NCBI GenBank assembly: GCA_001936135.1
Contig: CP012811.1
Coordinates: 2,666,001 to 2,730,000 of the forward strand
Length of the DNA: 64,000 nt
Direction: 5' to 3'
Source: Saccharomycopsis fibuligera x Saccharomycopsis cf. fibuligera
Lineage: Eukaryota > Ascomycota > Saccharomycetes > Ascoideales > Saccharomycopsidaceae
Of this stretch, positions 11,176 through 20,960 are shown piece by piece. The translations under genes and the position numbers were made by a program. The notes under the pieces are model-generated. The model did not search any database. It was given only the letters and a program-made list of their open reading frames with translations, and was not told the DNA's origin. How positions within the stretch are numbered: the stretch's first letter is position 1; each line of letters starts with the position of its first letter.

Positions 11176-11944
11176 GCTTCAATATCTTTGGATAAATAAT
11201 CACAAACATCTCATTTTATTGCATCTTGTTTTTCTCTTTGTTCTTGTTTAGAAAGATAAATTGCTCAAAAAGTAATGATAACACCAAACAATAATCATTT
11301 GATTTTGATTTCTGCTTCATCTTTATGGCGTCTGCGTAGGTAGTGCTGCAACTAGTTATGAACTGAATATAATTTTTCTTCTTGAATGTGTGTTCTGATC
11401 ATCAGCCTACTCTTTCTTCTCATCTTTTCTCTCTTTAACATATGGTTCTTTTCTTTTCTTTTTTTGTCATTTCTTTGGTTGTATTTTTAGGAATATATCT
11501 GTTTATTAACTTTTAATTAAAATTTGTGAAGCTTGTTGATTGCTGTTTTGAGTAACTTGCTGAAATTTTATTTGTAGTGGTAGTTGCTAGCATTCTCGCT
11601 TATATTCTGGCGATGCTCTTGAAGCCACAAGGAAACAAACAGGCAAACAAAATGTTAACTTTGTCATATGGTGATGTTGAAGCATCCGAATAATAATTCA
11701 TGACTTGTAGTAAATGATCCATGATGTCGATTCCACTAAAAGTGGAGAGGGGAGAGAACTATACCAAATGTAAGTTACTCAATAGCTTGTTTCTTTGAAC
11801 CGTGTCCTGAAAGCCATATTTGTTTAATTTCCCCACGACACAAACGGATAAAGCTGGCCAATTTGATAGTTCAGCATATCCCTATACTTTATAGCCTATT
11901 ACTTATGTTAAAAAATTTTCGAAAAAAATCAACCGTTATACTAT
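11176..11944. other. Intergenic between convergent NOP10 and DAD4-like gene
   Basis: About 770 nt. It includes an ATG-less open frame at 11556-11693 that would encode a hydrophobic segment followed by a polar tail. A possible 3' splice site (TTTGTAG at 11571-11577) lies at its start, but no convincing 5' exon was found. Otherwise nothing is visible. Confidence 0.4.
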
Positions 11945-12461
11945 TCACTGGCGATGCTGATATTGACGTGACGACAATCTTTGTGACTGAAGCATCAATT
12001 CAGCGCCTTTTTCGTAATGTTCCCAAATCTCAGAAATGATTTCAGTTTCATGATTTTCTGCGGTAATATCCTAAAAAGAAAGCAAGTATTGTTAGAAAAA
12101 AATATTCTTCTAGTGTCTTCATCTCTATATTTATTGGCTAATATGATAGTTTGCTGGTAAAAAACGAAGATTGAATCAGTGCAAATTAATCAAGGAATAC
12201 AAAATGACTTCTATACGTACTTGTAATAGCTTGTTAGCAACTGATACACTTTGATTTAGCTTCTCCTAAAAAGTCACAACTCGTTAGTAATCAGTAATCA
12301 ATGTGTTAACTATTGCTTGTAATTTTGTCAAAACTAGATTAATATAAAAGCGCTGTAATCACAACCAAAACCGCATCCCACAAATACTAATCAAAACATA
12401 CTAAGGATTCAACGATGGCTGAAAGCTTGTTGGCATGAACCTCATCATTCGGATTGTTCAT
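11945..12461 (-). CDS. DAD4: DASH complex subunit, Dad4-like (three exons)
   Basis: Exons on the minus strand are 12461-12402, 12265-12221 and 12070-11945. Intron 1 (136 nt) has GTATGT, TACTAAC and TTTTTAG. Intron 2 (150 nt) has GTACGT, a TTCTAAC branch-like site and TTTTTAG. All joints are phase 0 and give a 76-residue protein starting MNNPNDEVHANKLSAIVESL. It fits the Dad4 pattern of about 72 residues: N-terminal NP and AN pairs, then LNQSV, then a short coiled coil with an I.EIWEHYEKG segment. Dad4 is a small subunit of the DASH/Dam1 ring that couples kinetochores to spindle microtubules. The exon structure is strong. The subunit identity rests on pattern recall and is less sure; another small coiled-coil kinetochore protein is the main alternative. 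Confidence 0.75.
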
Positions 12462-13070
12462 TGTAGGTTGCACTATATTAAAAAAAAATATATGTATCAA
12501 GTGTGAGTTATGACAGTAATGTTGCTGCTTTTGTTGTTCGCTATGATTGCAAATGTGTAAACATCATCTCCGGCAGCACTGCTCCTTTTGTTATCATTTT
12601 TTATGCGAAGCTCCACGAAGGTTATTGATTTTCATATGCGCAGTATGCATATTAATGTGTAACTATGCATTTGTCACGAGCGCTATCATAAACTATTATT
12701 TCGTTAATAGTAGTACTGTTATATCAAACTTAGTCAAAATTGCTACAGTGATGTTTATGTAAACTGTAAATAGAAATGAAGCAGTGCATTGAGACAATGA
12801 ATGAAAAAAAAAATAAAAAAATCCGAAGAAACCAACCGATTACCCAAAAAATGAACAAAAAGAATTTGAAAATAAACAGAACCAAACACAAGAGGAAACA
12901 GGAAAAATAAAGGCAAATAGAGTGTCGTAAAGTATAACAAGCCACGGAAAAAAAAATGGGGGAAACAAAATGTAACAAAAAAAAAAAAGGAAAAGTTAAA
13001 ATTTCAACATAAACATATCAAAGCAAGCAAAGCAAAAATAAAGCAAAGCCAAACAATATAAAACAAGATA
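12462..13070. other. Intergenic upstream of DAD4-like gene
   Basis: AT-rich region with A-rich tracts (12800-13000) after the stop of the FYVE-RING gene. No gene or RNA is recognised. Confidence 0.5.
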
Positions 13071-13362
13071 TCAATGATGCGCATGAACAGGACACACGCG
13101 TTGTCCTTTTCTTTCAAACCATGATATTATACACTTGTAATGAAACATACACAAGCATTCTAATCTAGCAACATCATCTTTCGGCATGAATTCTTCAAGA
13201 CAAATACAACATTCGTTATCTTCATCATCCTCATCTTCTTTGTTTTCAAGTTTGGCTTTTTCGGAAAATTGTTGTTTATGTTGTTTATGCTTATGTTGTT
13301 GATAAATGACAGTCATTTGCTGATTAGTAGTATCGATACAAATATTGGTGTTACCACAATTA

Positions 13363-13406
<44 letters not shown>

Positions 13407-14318
13407 ATTGTGAAACGAAGAAACAGTAGCGTTGTCTTTTTGCCGGAGGTTCTCAGCAATAGGCCCCAAAGTATTTGCCGAATTAAAAGTAGAAGTGCTG
13501 CTACTTTTCGAGCTATTCACGGAATTTGTAATCGGAGGCAGTAATAACTCTCCACTGTCATTGATCTTGGTGTCTACTTTCAGCTTTTCACGATCGTGAT
13601 CATACTCAAATTTGGATTTTTTTGAACCAACATAATCATCAGGCAAACGGTACACAATCATTCTATTTGGTGACTTGACTGTAGTTTCCGGAGATCCGAT
13701 AAACTGAGCTCTTTCTAAACATATGTTGATGTGATTTTCACGATCATGTTCAACGAAATGAGAAATGTCTCTATCGCAAATCGGACAAAGATCATTTTCA
13801 TTAGCAGGGCGAGTAAGTTCTCGAAATCCGCTACCCAAAGCATCATTTTTTAATATTGTTGTAGGAACGCTTGGTTGTGACACTGAAAAACGAACGCTAT
13901 TATGATTATTATTATTAATATTATTATTAATATTATTGGAATTATCAGTGTTTTCATTACCACCATGAATGATAGCACTATGATGATTAATGTTGGAACT
14001 CCCTAAATCATCATCAGTGAGGGCCAGACGGATCATATCAATCTCTTGAGTGCAAAAATCGCAGGTTCTATGAGCCACATTAGCGATATTAGGATATCTG
14101 GCTTGATATGGAGGACGTACAACATGAACATTTAGTAAGAAGACCCGCCAGTTATTGGAGCAAGATCCACAAACCACTTTACCACACATTCGACAATGAT
14201 GGCGTCGATAAAAGAAAGTGAATGGACGGCCACACGAGCCGCATTCTGGAGCTTCTTGATCAGGTTGCCATATGGGACGCAGCACGACGGTTGGATGATT
14301 AATACTGGTAGTGTTCAT
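13071..14318 (-). CDS. PIB1: FYVE-RING E3 ubiquitin ligase, Pib1-like
   Basis: A 415-residue protein with an N-terminal FYVE finger (about residues 17-100): a WQPD motif, the CxxC pairs and the RRHHCR PI3P-binding motif at residues 38-43. It ends with a C-terminal RING domain (about 371-413; CCICLEEF then CMFHYKC and CPVH). Yeast Pib1 has the same order. It binds PI3P on endosomes and vacuoles and ubiquitinates membrane cargo. The middle is disordered, with an Asn tract encoded by ATT/AAT triplets. An extra CxxC...H motif near residue 180 ([19 protein letters not shown]) resembles a zinc finger. It is longer than S. cerevisiae Pib1 (286 residues), mainly through the linker. Confidence 0.88.
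13359..13400. repeat. ATT trinucleotide microsatellite encoding poly-Asn
   Basis: About 14 near-perfect ATT triplets (AAT/AAC on the coding strand), inside the PIB1-like gene. They give an Asn tract in the disordered linker. Confidence 0.75.
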
Positions 14319-15044
14319 TATTATTTTAATTAATAATAGTAGTGGTGTACAAAGTGACGACGTTGATTCAACTTCACCAAATACAGGACAGGCAATAGTT
14401 CATTAAAACAGCAGTGTTGGATAAAGAGAGGCTTTTTGAACAAGGATAGACTCTGTCAACAAGTTCTAAGATGTTCTATGATGTTCTAAGATTCGAAATA
14501 AGAACAAAAATCTAATGTTGAAAGTTTAAAGACAAAAGGAAAAAAAATCTAGGAAAGGTGGAGGTGATTAATAAAAAGGTCAAAAAAAAAAAAGAAAAAA
14601 AAAATAAAAAGACCAAAGTAACAAGGGGCGATGATCCAGACTTTTGTTATATCTGGTCGGTATTAGCAAGCACACGCACGAACACAGGGCAGAAAGAGAG
14701 AGAGAGCGTGATAAAGACAAAGCGGTGGAGAAGATAAACACAAGTCAGAAGCGTTTGTCACAGAGCTGTTGGTATATGAAAGATAAAAGATACTGGCAGA
14801 GGAAGATATGGTGTAATGAAAGGCATCACTATTTAAAGATTTGTTATTAATTAACAGACAGAAACAGGAGGAGCAGGAACGAGAGGGCTATTAGCAATTA
14901 CTGGAGTGTCCCTTTACCACATAAAATTACATAATCATTTACAAATACAAGAAACAGCAAGAACGTCTCCAGTTTATATTAGTTTATACCAAATTTATCA
15001 AATTTTATTAAACTAAATAATAATCACTAAGAAATATACACCAT
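14319..15044. other. Intergenic upstream of PIB1-like gene, downstream of SSF1
   Basis: Contains A-rich tracts (14580-14615) and a GA-rich run (14690-14710). A 68-codon plus-strand frame at 14644 has no coding character. Nothing else is recognised. Confidence 0.5.
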
Positions 15045-16415
15045 CTACTCATTATCACTGAACAATTTATCATCATCATCGTCATCGCCTCCAGACATCT
15101 CAACATCACTATCTTCATCTCCGCTAGATTCTGACTGCTCTTCATTGTCAGTAACGTTTTCGCCGTTCTTGAGTTTTGCTTCTTTGGCTTTTCTGCGCAA
15201 CTTTTTAGCTTCTTTCTTTTCATTCTTTGCCTGAACATGTTCTTCTTGCTCCTTACGGCGCTGGAGCTTGAGCTTCTTGCGGAGTGCGTGCTTTTGTTCC
15301 AATTTGTGAATTTCTGCTTTAGTTTTGTTGACACGGCTGTGGTAAAGCACTTTGCCAGAACACACGTCTTCTTCAATCTTGATCAACTCAAGCTTTATTC
15401 TAGGCCCAATTTCGGTAAGTTTCACCGCCTTTTTTCTTGTTTCTGATGCTGCTGTTACTGCTGCAGTGGTATCAGATGGTAATGAAATTTTGGTCTTTTT
15501 AGCTGCCGGTTCTTCATCATCATCTTCGTCATCGTCATCTTCTCCTTTAGTTGCTGCTGATGGATTTCTTCTGGTACCGGTACGGTAGTGATGACCAGTA
15601 GGCTTAGCACCACCATCAGTATCTTGCACTTGCACGATTTCATCATCTTCAATTTCAGATTCACTAGTGAAACCTGCTCCATTAGCATATGGATCCAACA
15701 CAAAATCAGCAACATCGTTAACTCTACCCAAGTTTGGCAACTTTTTGTGTATTTTTTGTTTAGCATTCACCAATTTCTTCACTGATTTGGAAATTTCCAC
15801 TGGCTTAGTGTCAATAGTATAGTGCCTGAGATCAATCTCACCATCTTTATTTTTATTCAAAATGAGCACTCTCTTGATCGATGAAACTTTCATAGTTTGT
15901 GGCGTAAGTGGTGGGAACATACTTTGAAGCAATGTAATTGTGACTTTTTCATGAGGCTCTGCCTTAGCAGGACTAGTAAAACCATTCAACACCAACAACG
16001 GTGGATTCAAATATTCTTTACTTTCTTTACCAACAGATTTAGGATGCTTGAGAATCGATCGAACGTCTTTGCATAAGGAGTAATTTTTCACTTTAAATGT
16101 AACAGTTGGACCTCTTGGAGTTCTTGAGAGTCTCATGCTCACGGTACCGCTATCTGACTGACTAAAAATCATCATATGAGAAACCCCTAAAGGACCAGCC
16201 ATCACGACAAAATCCTTCAATTTGTTGGCCTTGCGTTCTTTCAAGTTGATAGCAGTATGTGGCTGCATCACATTTCTCATGTCTTGCACTAGCTGAGTCA
16301 CTGAATTGTTCTTCAACGCATCGCCCACGCTAAGCACCATAGATTTGGGAATCTTGGCCAGCTCTTCTTCAGTAGGCTTTACGTGAGTTCTGGTTCTTCT
16401 TCTATGTTTGGCCAT
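15045..16415 (-). CDS. SSF1: Ribosome biogenesis Brix-domain protein Ssf1/Ssf2 (Peter Pan)
   Basis: A nucleolar 60S assembly factor of the Brix family, needed for processing of 27S pre-rRNA. The start is placed at the ATG at 16415 (MAKHRRRTRTHVKPTEEE), which matches the family N terminus. The frame extends 34 codons further upstream, but with unrelated sequence. Hallmarks are IPKSMV, VMQPHTAINLKERKANKLKDF, GPLGVSHM and the TSESEIEDD end of the Brix domain (Brix domain about residues 25-290). A long Lys/Glu-rich coiled tail ends in acidic Ser-Asp clusters. The 456-residue length is close to yeast Ssf1 (about 453). It shares a promoter with RRP3, another ribosome-assembly gene. Confidence 0.96.
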   Translation of the reverse strand: MAKHRRRTRTHVKPTEEELAKIPKSMVLSVGDALKNNSVTQLVQDMRNVMQPHTAINLKERKANKLKDFVVMAGPLGVSHMMIFSQSDSGTVSMRLSRTPRGPTVTFKVKNYSLCKDVRSILKHPKSVGKESKEYLNPPLLVLNGFTSPAKAEPHEKVTITLLQSMFPPLTPQTMKVSSIKRVLILNKNKDGEIDLRHYTIDTKPVEISKSVKKLVNAKQKIHKKLPNLGRVNDVADFVLDPYANGAGFTSESEIEDDEIVQVQDTDGGAKPTGHHYRTGTRRNPSAATKGEDDDDEDDDEEPAAKKTKISLPSDTTAAVTAASETRKKAVKLTEIGPRIKLELIKIEEDVCSGKVLYHSRVNKTKAEIHKLEQKHALRKKLKLQRRKEQEEHVQAKNEKKEAKKLRRKAKEAKLKNGENVTDNEEQSESSGDEDSDVEMSGGDDDDDDKLFSDNE

Positions 16416-16744
16416 GATTGAATGTAATCTGAAAAGTAAATGACAAAAAAAGGCTTGTAATCCTGTGTCAAAATGTATTTGAAATAGCTGTAAATAACAA
16501 GAATATCTTCTTTGCACCGGATAATTATAAACTATGCTGAAAATTTTACTTTATTTTATTTTATTCCTGTTTCTTCGCAGCAGTGCGCATATTAGTCACG
16601 TGACAGATGAGCAGAAAAATTTTTTTTTTTTTTTTTTTTTTTATTTTATTTCGGCTGTATAAGGAACAAGTTATTATATATATAGAGCGAGTGATGAATT
16701 GATACTTAGAACTGTACAGTCATTACATAATAAGCACAGCCAAG
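16416..16744. promoter_or_regulatory. Bidirectional ribosome-biogenesis promoter (SSF1 / RRP3)
   Basis: A 329-nt divergent promoter. The palindrome GTCACGTGAC (16595-16604) is a Cbf1-type E-box. It is followed by GATGAGC (16606-16612), a match to the PAC core, and then A5T23 (16615-16642), which contains the RRPE-like AAAAATTTTT. PAC and RRPE mark rRNA-processing genes in yeasts. Cbf1 is tied to ribosomal-gene control in Candida. A TA-rich stretch near 16675-16682 may serve as TATA for RRP3. Site function is inferred. Confidence 0.65.
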
Positions 16745-18280
16745 ATGGTAAAAGTCGGCATACCAAAGAACCTGGGCAAGATTACCAAGAAAGAGAAGTC
16801 TAAGAAAGAAACTAATGAGTTGGCTCTCAAGATCAAACAACGTGCTTTAGCTGAGCAGCAGAAGGAAGAGAAAGTTAGAGCTCAACAGCAGCAGCAACAA
16901 CAAAATGAAGAGTCCGGATGCGAAAGTGGGTCCAGCGATGAAGAAGAAGAAGAAGAAGTTGAAAACAAGGTTGGAACCAAATCACAAGATGAACAAAAGA
17001 AAACTGAAGAAGACACTACAAACACATCAACAAAAACCTTTTCTGATTTTGGCCTCGTACCTGAAATTCTAGAAGCCTGTCAGCGACTTAAATATGACAA
17101 ACCAACTCCAATTCAGTCAGAAGCCATTCCTTGGGCTTTGCAGGGTAAAGATATTATTGGTTTAGCCCAAACCGGGTCTGGTAAAACTGCTGCTTTTGCT
17201 ATTCCTATCTTGCAATCTCTTTGGGAGATTCAAACCCCATATTTTGCCTGTATCTTGTCACCGACTAGAGAATTGGCATATCAGATCAAAGACACTTTTG
17301 ATGCCCTTGGAACTTCTATGGGTTGTAAAACCGTTTGTATTGTTGGTGGGGTTGGTATGATGGATCAAGCTAGAGATTTGATGAAAAAACCCCACATTAT
17401 TGTTGCTACTCCGGGAAGATTATTGGATCATTTGGAACATACTAAAGGTTTCAGTTTGAGATTGTTGAAATATTTCGTGATGGATGAAGCTGATAGATTG
17501 CTTGAATTGGAATTTGGTCCTGCTTTGGATAAAATTTTAGAATTGATTCCGAAAAAGAGAACCACTTATTTGTTTTCCGCTACCATGACTAGTAAAATTG
17601 AGAAACTTCAAAGAGCTTCACTTAGCAATCCAATTAAATGTGCAGTAAATGATAAATATTCCACTGTGGATTCTTTAGTCCAAACCATCATGGTATTACC
17701 AGATGGCTACAAAAACACCTACTTGGTCTACTTGCTTAACAAGTTTGTGGGCAAAACCATCATAATTTTTACCAGAACCATTGCTCATTGTCAAAGAACC
17801 GCATTTTTGGGCAAGATCCTTGGTTTCCCAATAGTGCCACTTCACGGTCAACTCAGTCAATCTAAAAGATTAGGTGCATTGAACAAGTTCAAATCAGGGG
17901 CTAAATCCATTTTAGTGGCCACTGATGTTGCCGCCAGAGGGTTAGATATTCCATCAGTAGACCTTGTGCTCAATTATGATATGCCGATGGATTCCAAGAC
18001 GTATATTCATAGAGTTGGAAGAACAGCTAGAGCTGGTAAGAGCGGTAAATCAGTAAGTTTAGTGACTCAATACGATTTGGAATTGTTGCTAAGAATTGAA
18101 CAAGTGGTGGGGAAGAAATTAAGTAGAGAGATACCGAATAAACAAGAAGTGTTGATGTTGCATAAGACGGTGGATCAAGCTATGACGGCGGCTATTCATG
18201 AATTGAAACAGTTCCAGGAAAACAGTAGAAGAAGTGGAAAGTATAATAATAAGGATGGTAGAGATAGGGAGGAGGTGTAA
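16745..18280 (+). CDS. RRP3: DEAD-box RNA helicase Rrp3 (DDX47 family)
   Basis: An ATP-dependent RNA helicase of the nucleolus acting in 18S rRNA maturation. The product has 511 residues (yeast Rrp3 about 501). Domains in order: a charged N-terminal extension with a Gln tract (47-53) and acidic run (64-72); Q motif (TPIQ, 121-124); Walker A AQTGSGKT (141-148); PTREL (173-177); TPGR (222-225); DEAD (247-250); SAT (278-280); helicase C domain with [14 protein letters not shown] and [10 protein letters not shown] (422-431). The core is closest to the Rrp3/DDX47 branch ([15 protein letters not shown]). Codon 10 is CTG, which would read as Ser in the CTG clade; it lies outside the conserved core. 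Confidence 0.95.
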   Translation: MVKVGIPKNLGKITKKEKSKKETNELALKIKQRALAEQQKEEKVRAQQQQQQQNEESGCESGSSDEEEEEEVENKVGTKSQDEQKKTEEDTTNTSTKTFSDFGLVPEILEACQRLKYDKPTPIQSEAIPWALQGKDIIGLAQTGSGKTAAFAIPILQSLWEIQTPYFACILSPTRELAYQIKDTFDALGTSMGCKTVCIVGGVGMMDQARDLMKKPHIIVATPGRLLDHLEHTKGFSLRLLKYFVMDEADRLLELEFGPALDKILELIPKKRTTYLFSATMTSKIEKLQRASLSNPIKCAVNDKYSTVDSLVQTIMVLPDGYKNTYLVYLLNKFVGKTIIIFTRTIAHCQRTAFLGKILGFPIVPLHGQLSQSKRLGALNKFKSGAKSILVATDVAARGLDIPSVDLVLNYDMPMDSKTYIHRVGRTARAGKSGKSVSLVTQYDLELLLRIEQVVGKKLSREIPNKQEVLMLHKTVDQAMTAAIHELKQFQENSRRSGKYNNKDGRDREEV

Positions 18281-19055
18281 ATTGCTATTAACTTTGATTT
18301 GTTTGTTTGCATGTAATAGTACAATGAAATTATTTCTTTAATTATACATGATTGTAGCATGGTTTTTTGTTGATTAGTTGAAGCATTTTTTGCATTATTG
18401 TTCCACTTTCTTGGATACATTATATTTTGCTATAATGTAAATGAAAGTTTCAACGTCTAAAATCTGAATAAAAAGAGTACATAGAAAGAATACAATCTGA
18501 ATGGAAAGAATACAATAGCACGTTATGCCAAGTATATATCGCATGCAGAGGTTTAGTATACCAAGCAGCTATTGTTAGAAATATAAACGTCAAACTTTTT
18601 TCTTTTTTTTCCTTTTACTTATAAAAATTTTTTCGCTATCATGAAAGTATCATGCTACTTTTTTACTTTTTAGAATTCTAATTTGACAAAATAAAAAATA
18701 TATTGAAAATGCAAAAGATAAACATCTTTTATTTAATTCAGGTTCTATCTCATGCAACGTAAACATTAGCAAAGGAAACAAAGGACCAAAAGATGATATT
18801 TTTTGGGAAAACAATGATACAATGAAATAAACGAAAAGTATCTATACATATATATTAAATGAAGTGAGGCAATTTCCATATAAGGCCCAAAAAGAGAAAA
18901 TGGTTTAAGAATTAGATTTATGACTGAGCAAAGAACTGATGAAAGAATGTAAACACGAAACCAAAACAATTAAACAGGGAAAACAAGCATTAAAAGAATG
19001 AGTAAAAAGTAAGAAAAAAAAAAGGAAAAAAAGACAAAAAGTTCGTTGATTAAAA
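18281..19055. other. Intergenic between convergent RRP3 and GUT2
   Basis: AT-rich 3' flanks of two convergent genes. No gene, RNA or repeat is recognised. Confidence 0.5.
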
Positions 19056-20960
19056 TTATTGGATTTGATTGACACCCATCTTGTTGATAAAGTCAATAAC
19101 ATGTTCTCTCTTTTCTTGCTTGGTTTTAGTATCCCAGTTCAATTCACGAGCCAAAATTTCAACAACACCATCAACAGCAATCAATGCTTCTTTGGCATTG
19201 AGGTATGCCAATCTGGTTCTTCTGGCCAAAAAGTCAACTGGAGTTCTAGTGTATTCATACTTGATAGAGTACAACAATTCAGCAACAGTGAATGGGAATT
19301 CAAAATCTTTGTAAGAGACATCGCTCAAATCTTTTTTCCCAGCTAAACCAATTGGTAATTGATTTTCTCTAGACTGCTTGAAGATCTCTAAAATAAGTGG
19401 AGCTCTAGTACCGTAATTGCTTGACAAATGAGAAGCAATTTTTTCTTCAACACCGTAAGTTTGGATCAATCTAGAAGTAAAAGAATCATCGTAATCAACA
19501 CCACCAACTAATTTAAGACCTCTAGTTTGACATGGTTTAACTTCTTTACCAAAATCAAAATCCTTGACAATGCTATCAACAGTTTGTTCAGCCATTTCAC
19601 GATAAGTAGTCCATTTACCACCAGAAATTGTCAACAAACCTGTTGGTGACTTATAAATCAAGTGGTTTCTAACCAAACCTTGAGTGGATCCGCTGTTGTC
19701 TTCAGTAACTTCATCAGGATTACGCACCAATGGTCTAATACCAGCCCAAGCAGACAAAACATCTTCTTTTCTCACTGGAAACTTGACAAATTTTTGTAGT
19801 TCGTGGATAATATCTTCAATTTCATGCTCGGTTGGCACTGGATATTCATCAATTCTCTTTTGTGGAGTATCAGTGGTACCAGCCAACACTTTACCTTGCC
19901 ATGGCAAGAAAAACATCACTCTACCGTCAGAGGTGGAAGCATCAAGTAAGCCCATACCTTTTGGAGCATAGTACTCAGGCAAAATAAGATGGACACCAGA
20001 GGATGGAACCACCATTTTTGGGGGTCTAAGCTCTTCTGGAGCAAGGCCTTTAGGATCCTTGTCCATTTCCAAAATAGTATCTGAGAAGGGACCAGTGGCG
20101 TTGATGACACTAGTAGCCTTAATGTTGAATTCTTTGCCAGTTTCTCTGTCAAGAGCAACAGCACCAATAACTTTGTTGTCTTGAGATTTGAGAAGTTGCT
20201 TAACTTCGACATAATTAACAACAGTAGCACCGTTTTCAATAGCAGTAATGGCCAAGGTAGAGTTCAATCTAGAATCGTTAAACAAACCATCATGGTAAAC
20301 CAAACCAGCAACCAACTCCTTATCATCCAACATTGGGGCAATAGCTTTAGCACTTTCACTGGACAACATGTAAGAAGACTTCAAGTTTTGTCTACCGGCG
20401 AAAAGATCATACATCTTGGTACCAACGTAAAAGTAAGGCACTTGCCAGTAGTGGTAAACTGGAATCATGATTGGGAGAATAGAGGACAAGTGAGGTGCAT
20501 TTTGGATAATGTGAGCCCTTTCATTCAATGCTTCAATAACCAAATCCAACTGAGCTTTAGATAGCTGAAAAACAGCTTTTTCCAAGTATCTAACCCCACC
20601 GTGAGCCATTTTGGTAGATTTGGAAGAAGTACCAGCTGCATAATCGGTTCTTTCCACAAGAGCAACATTAAGGCCTCTAGTGGCAGCATCAACAGCAGTA
20701 CCAGAACCAACTGCGCCCCCACCAATAATGAGGACGTCGAATTTTTCAGTGGATTCCAACTTGTTCAAAAGTTCTGATCTGGTTGGCGGAGGAGGTCTAG
20801 AAGTGACCAATGGAGCATAGCTGGCATGAATAGCAGCAACTGATTCATTCTTGACGTTCGCACTATTCAAAAAGTATGAGTTAGCAGCATAAGCAGTACC
20901 AGCAACAGCGGAAAGGTAAAAAGAGCTCTTTACCAATTTTTGGGAAAAGAACCTTGACAT
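19056..20960 (-). CDS. GUT2: Mitochondrial FAD-dependent glycerol-3-phosphate dehydrogenase
   Basis: It oxidises glycerol 3-phosphate to dihydroxyacetone phosphate and passes electrons to ubiquinone at the outer face of the inner mitochondrial membrane, as part of glycerol use and the G3P shuttle. The 634-residue protein has a basic mitochondrial presequence (MSRFFSQKLVKSSF). A hydrophobic segment (about 14-31) follows. The FAD Rossmann motif is IIGGGAVGSG (78-87), and the family blocks TSSKSTKMAHGGVRYLEKA and ISGGKWTTYREMAE are present. Length and order match yeast Gut2 (649). TTG and TTA dominate Leu codons. Confidence 0.97.
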   Translation of the reverse strand: MSRFFSQKLVKSSFYLSAVAGTAYAANSYFLNSANVKNESVAAIHASYAPLVTSRPPPPTRSELLNKLESTEKFDVLIIGGGAVGSGTAVDAATRGLNVALVERTDYAAGTSSKSTKMAHGGVRYLEKAVFQLSKAQLDLVIEALNERAHIIQNAPHLSSILPIMIPVYHYWQVPYFYVGTKMYDLFAGRQNLKSSYMLSSESAKAIAPMLDDKELVAGLVYHDGLFNDSRLNSTLAITAIENGATVVNYVEVKQLLKSQDNKVIGAVALDRETGKEFNIKATSVINATGPFSDTILEMDKDPKGLAPEELRPPKMVVPSSGVHLILPEYYAPKGMGLLDASTSDGRVMFFLPWQGKVLAGTTDTPQKRIDEYPVPTEHEIEDIIHELQKFVKFPVRKEDVLSAWAGIRPLVRNPDEVTEDNSGSTQGLVRNHLIYKSPTGLLTISGGKWTTYREMAEQTVDSIVKDFDFGKEVKPCQTRGLKLVGGVDYDDSFTSRLIQTYGVEEKIASHLSSNYGTRAPLILEIFKQSRENQLPIGLAGKKDLSDVSYKDFEFPFTVAELLYSIKYEYTRTPVDFLARRTRLAYLNAKEALIAVDGVVEILARELNWDTKTKQEKREHVIDFINKMGVNQIQ

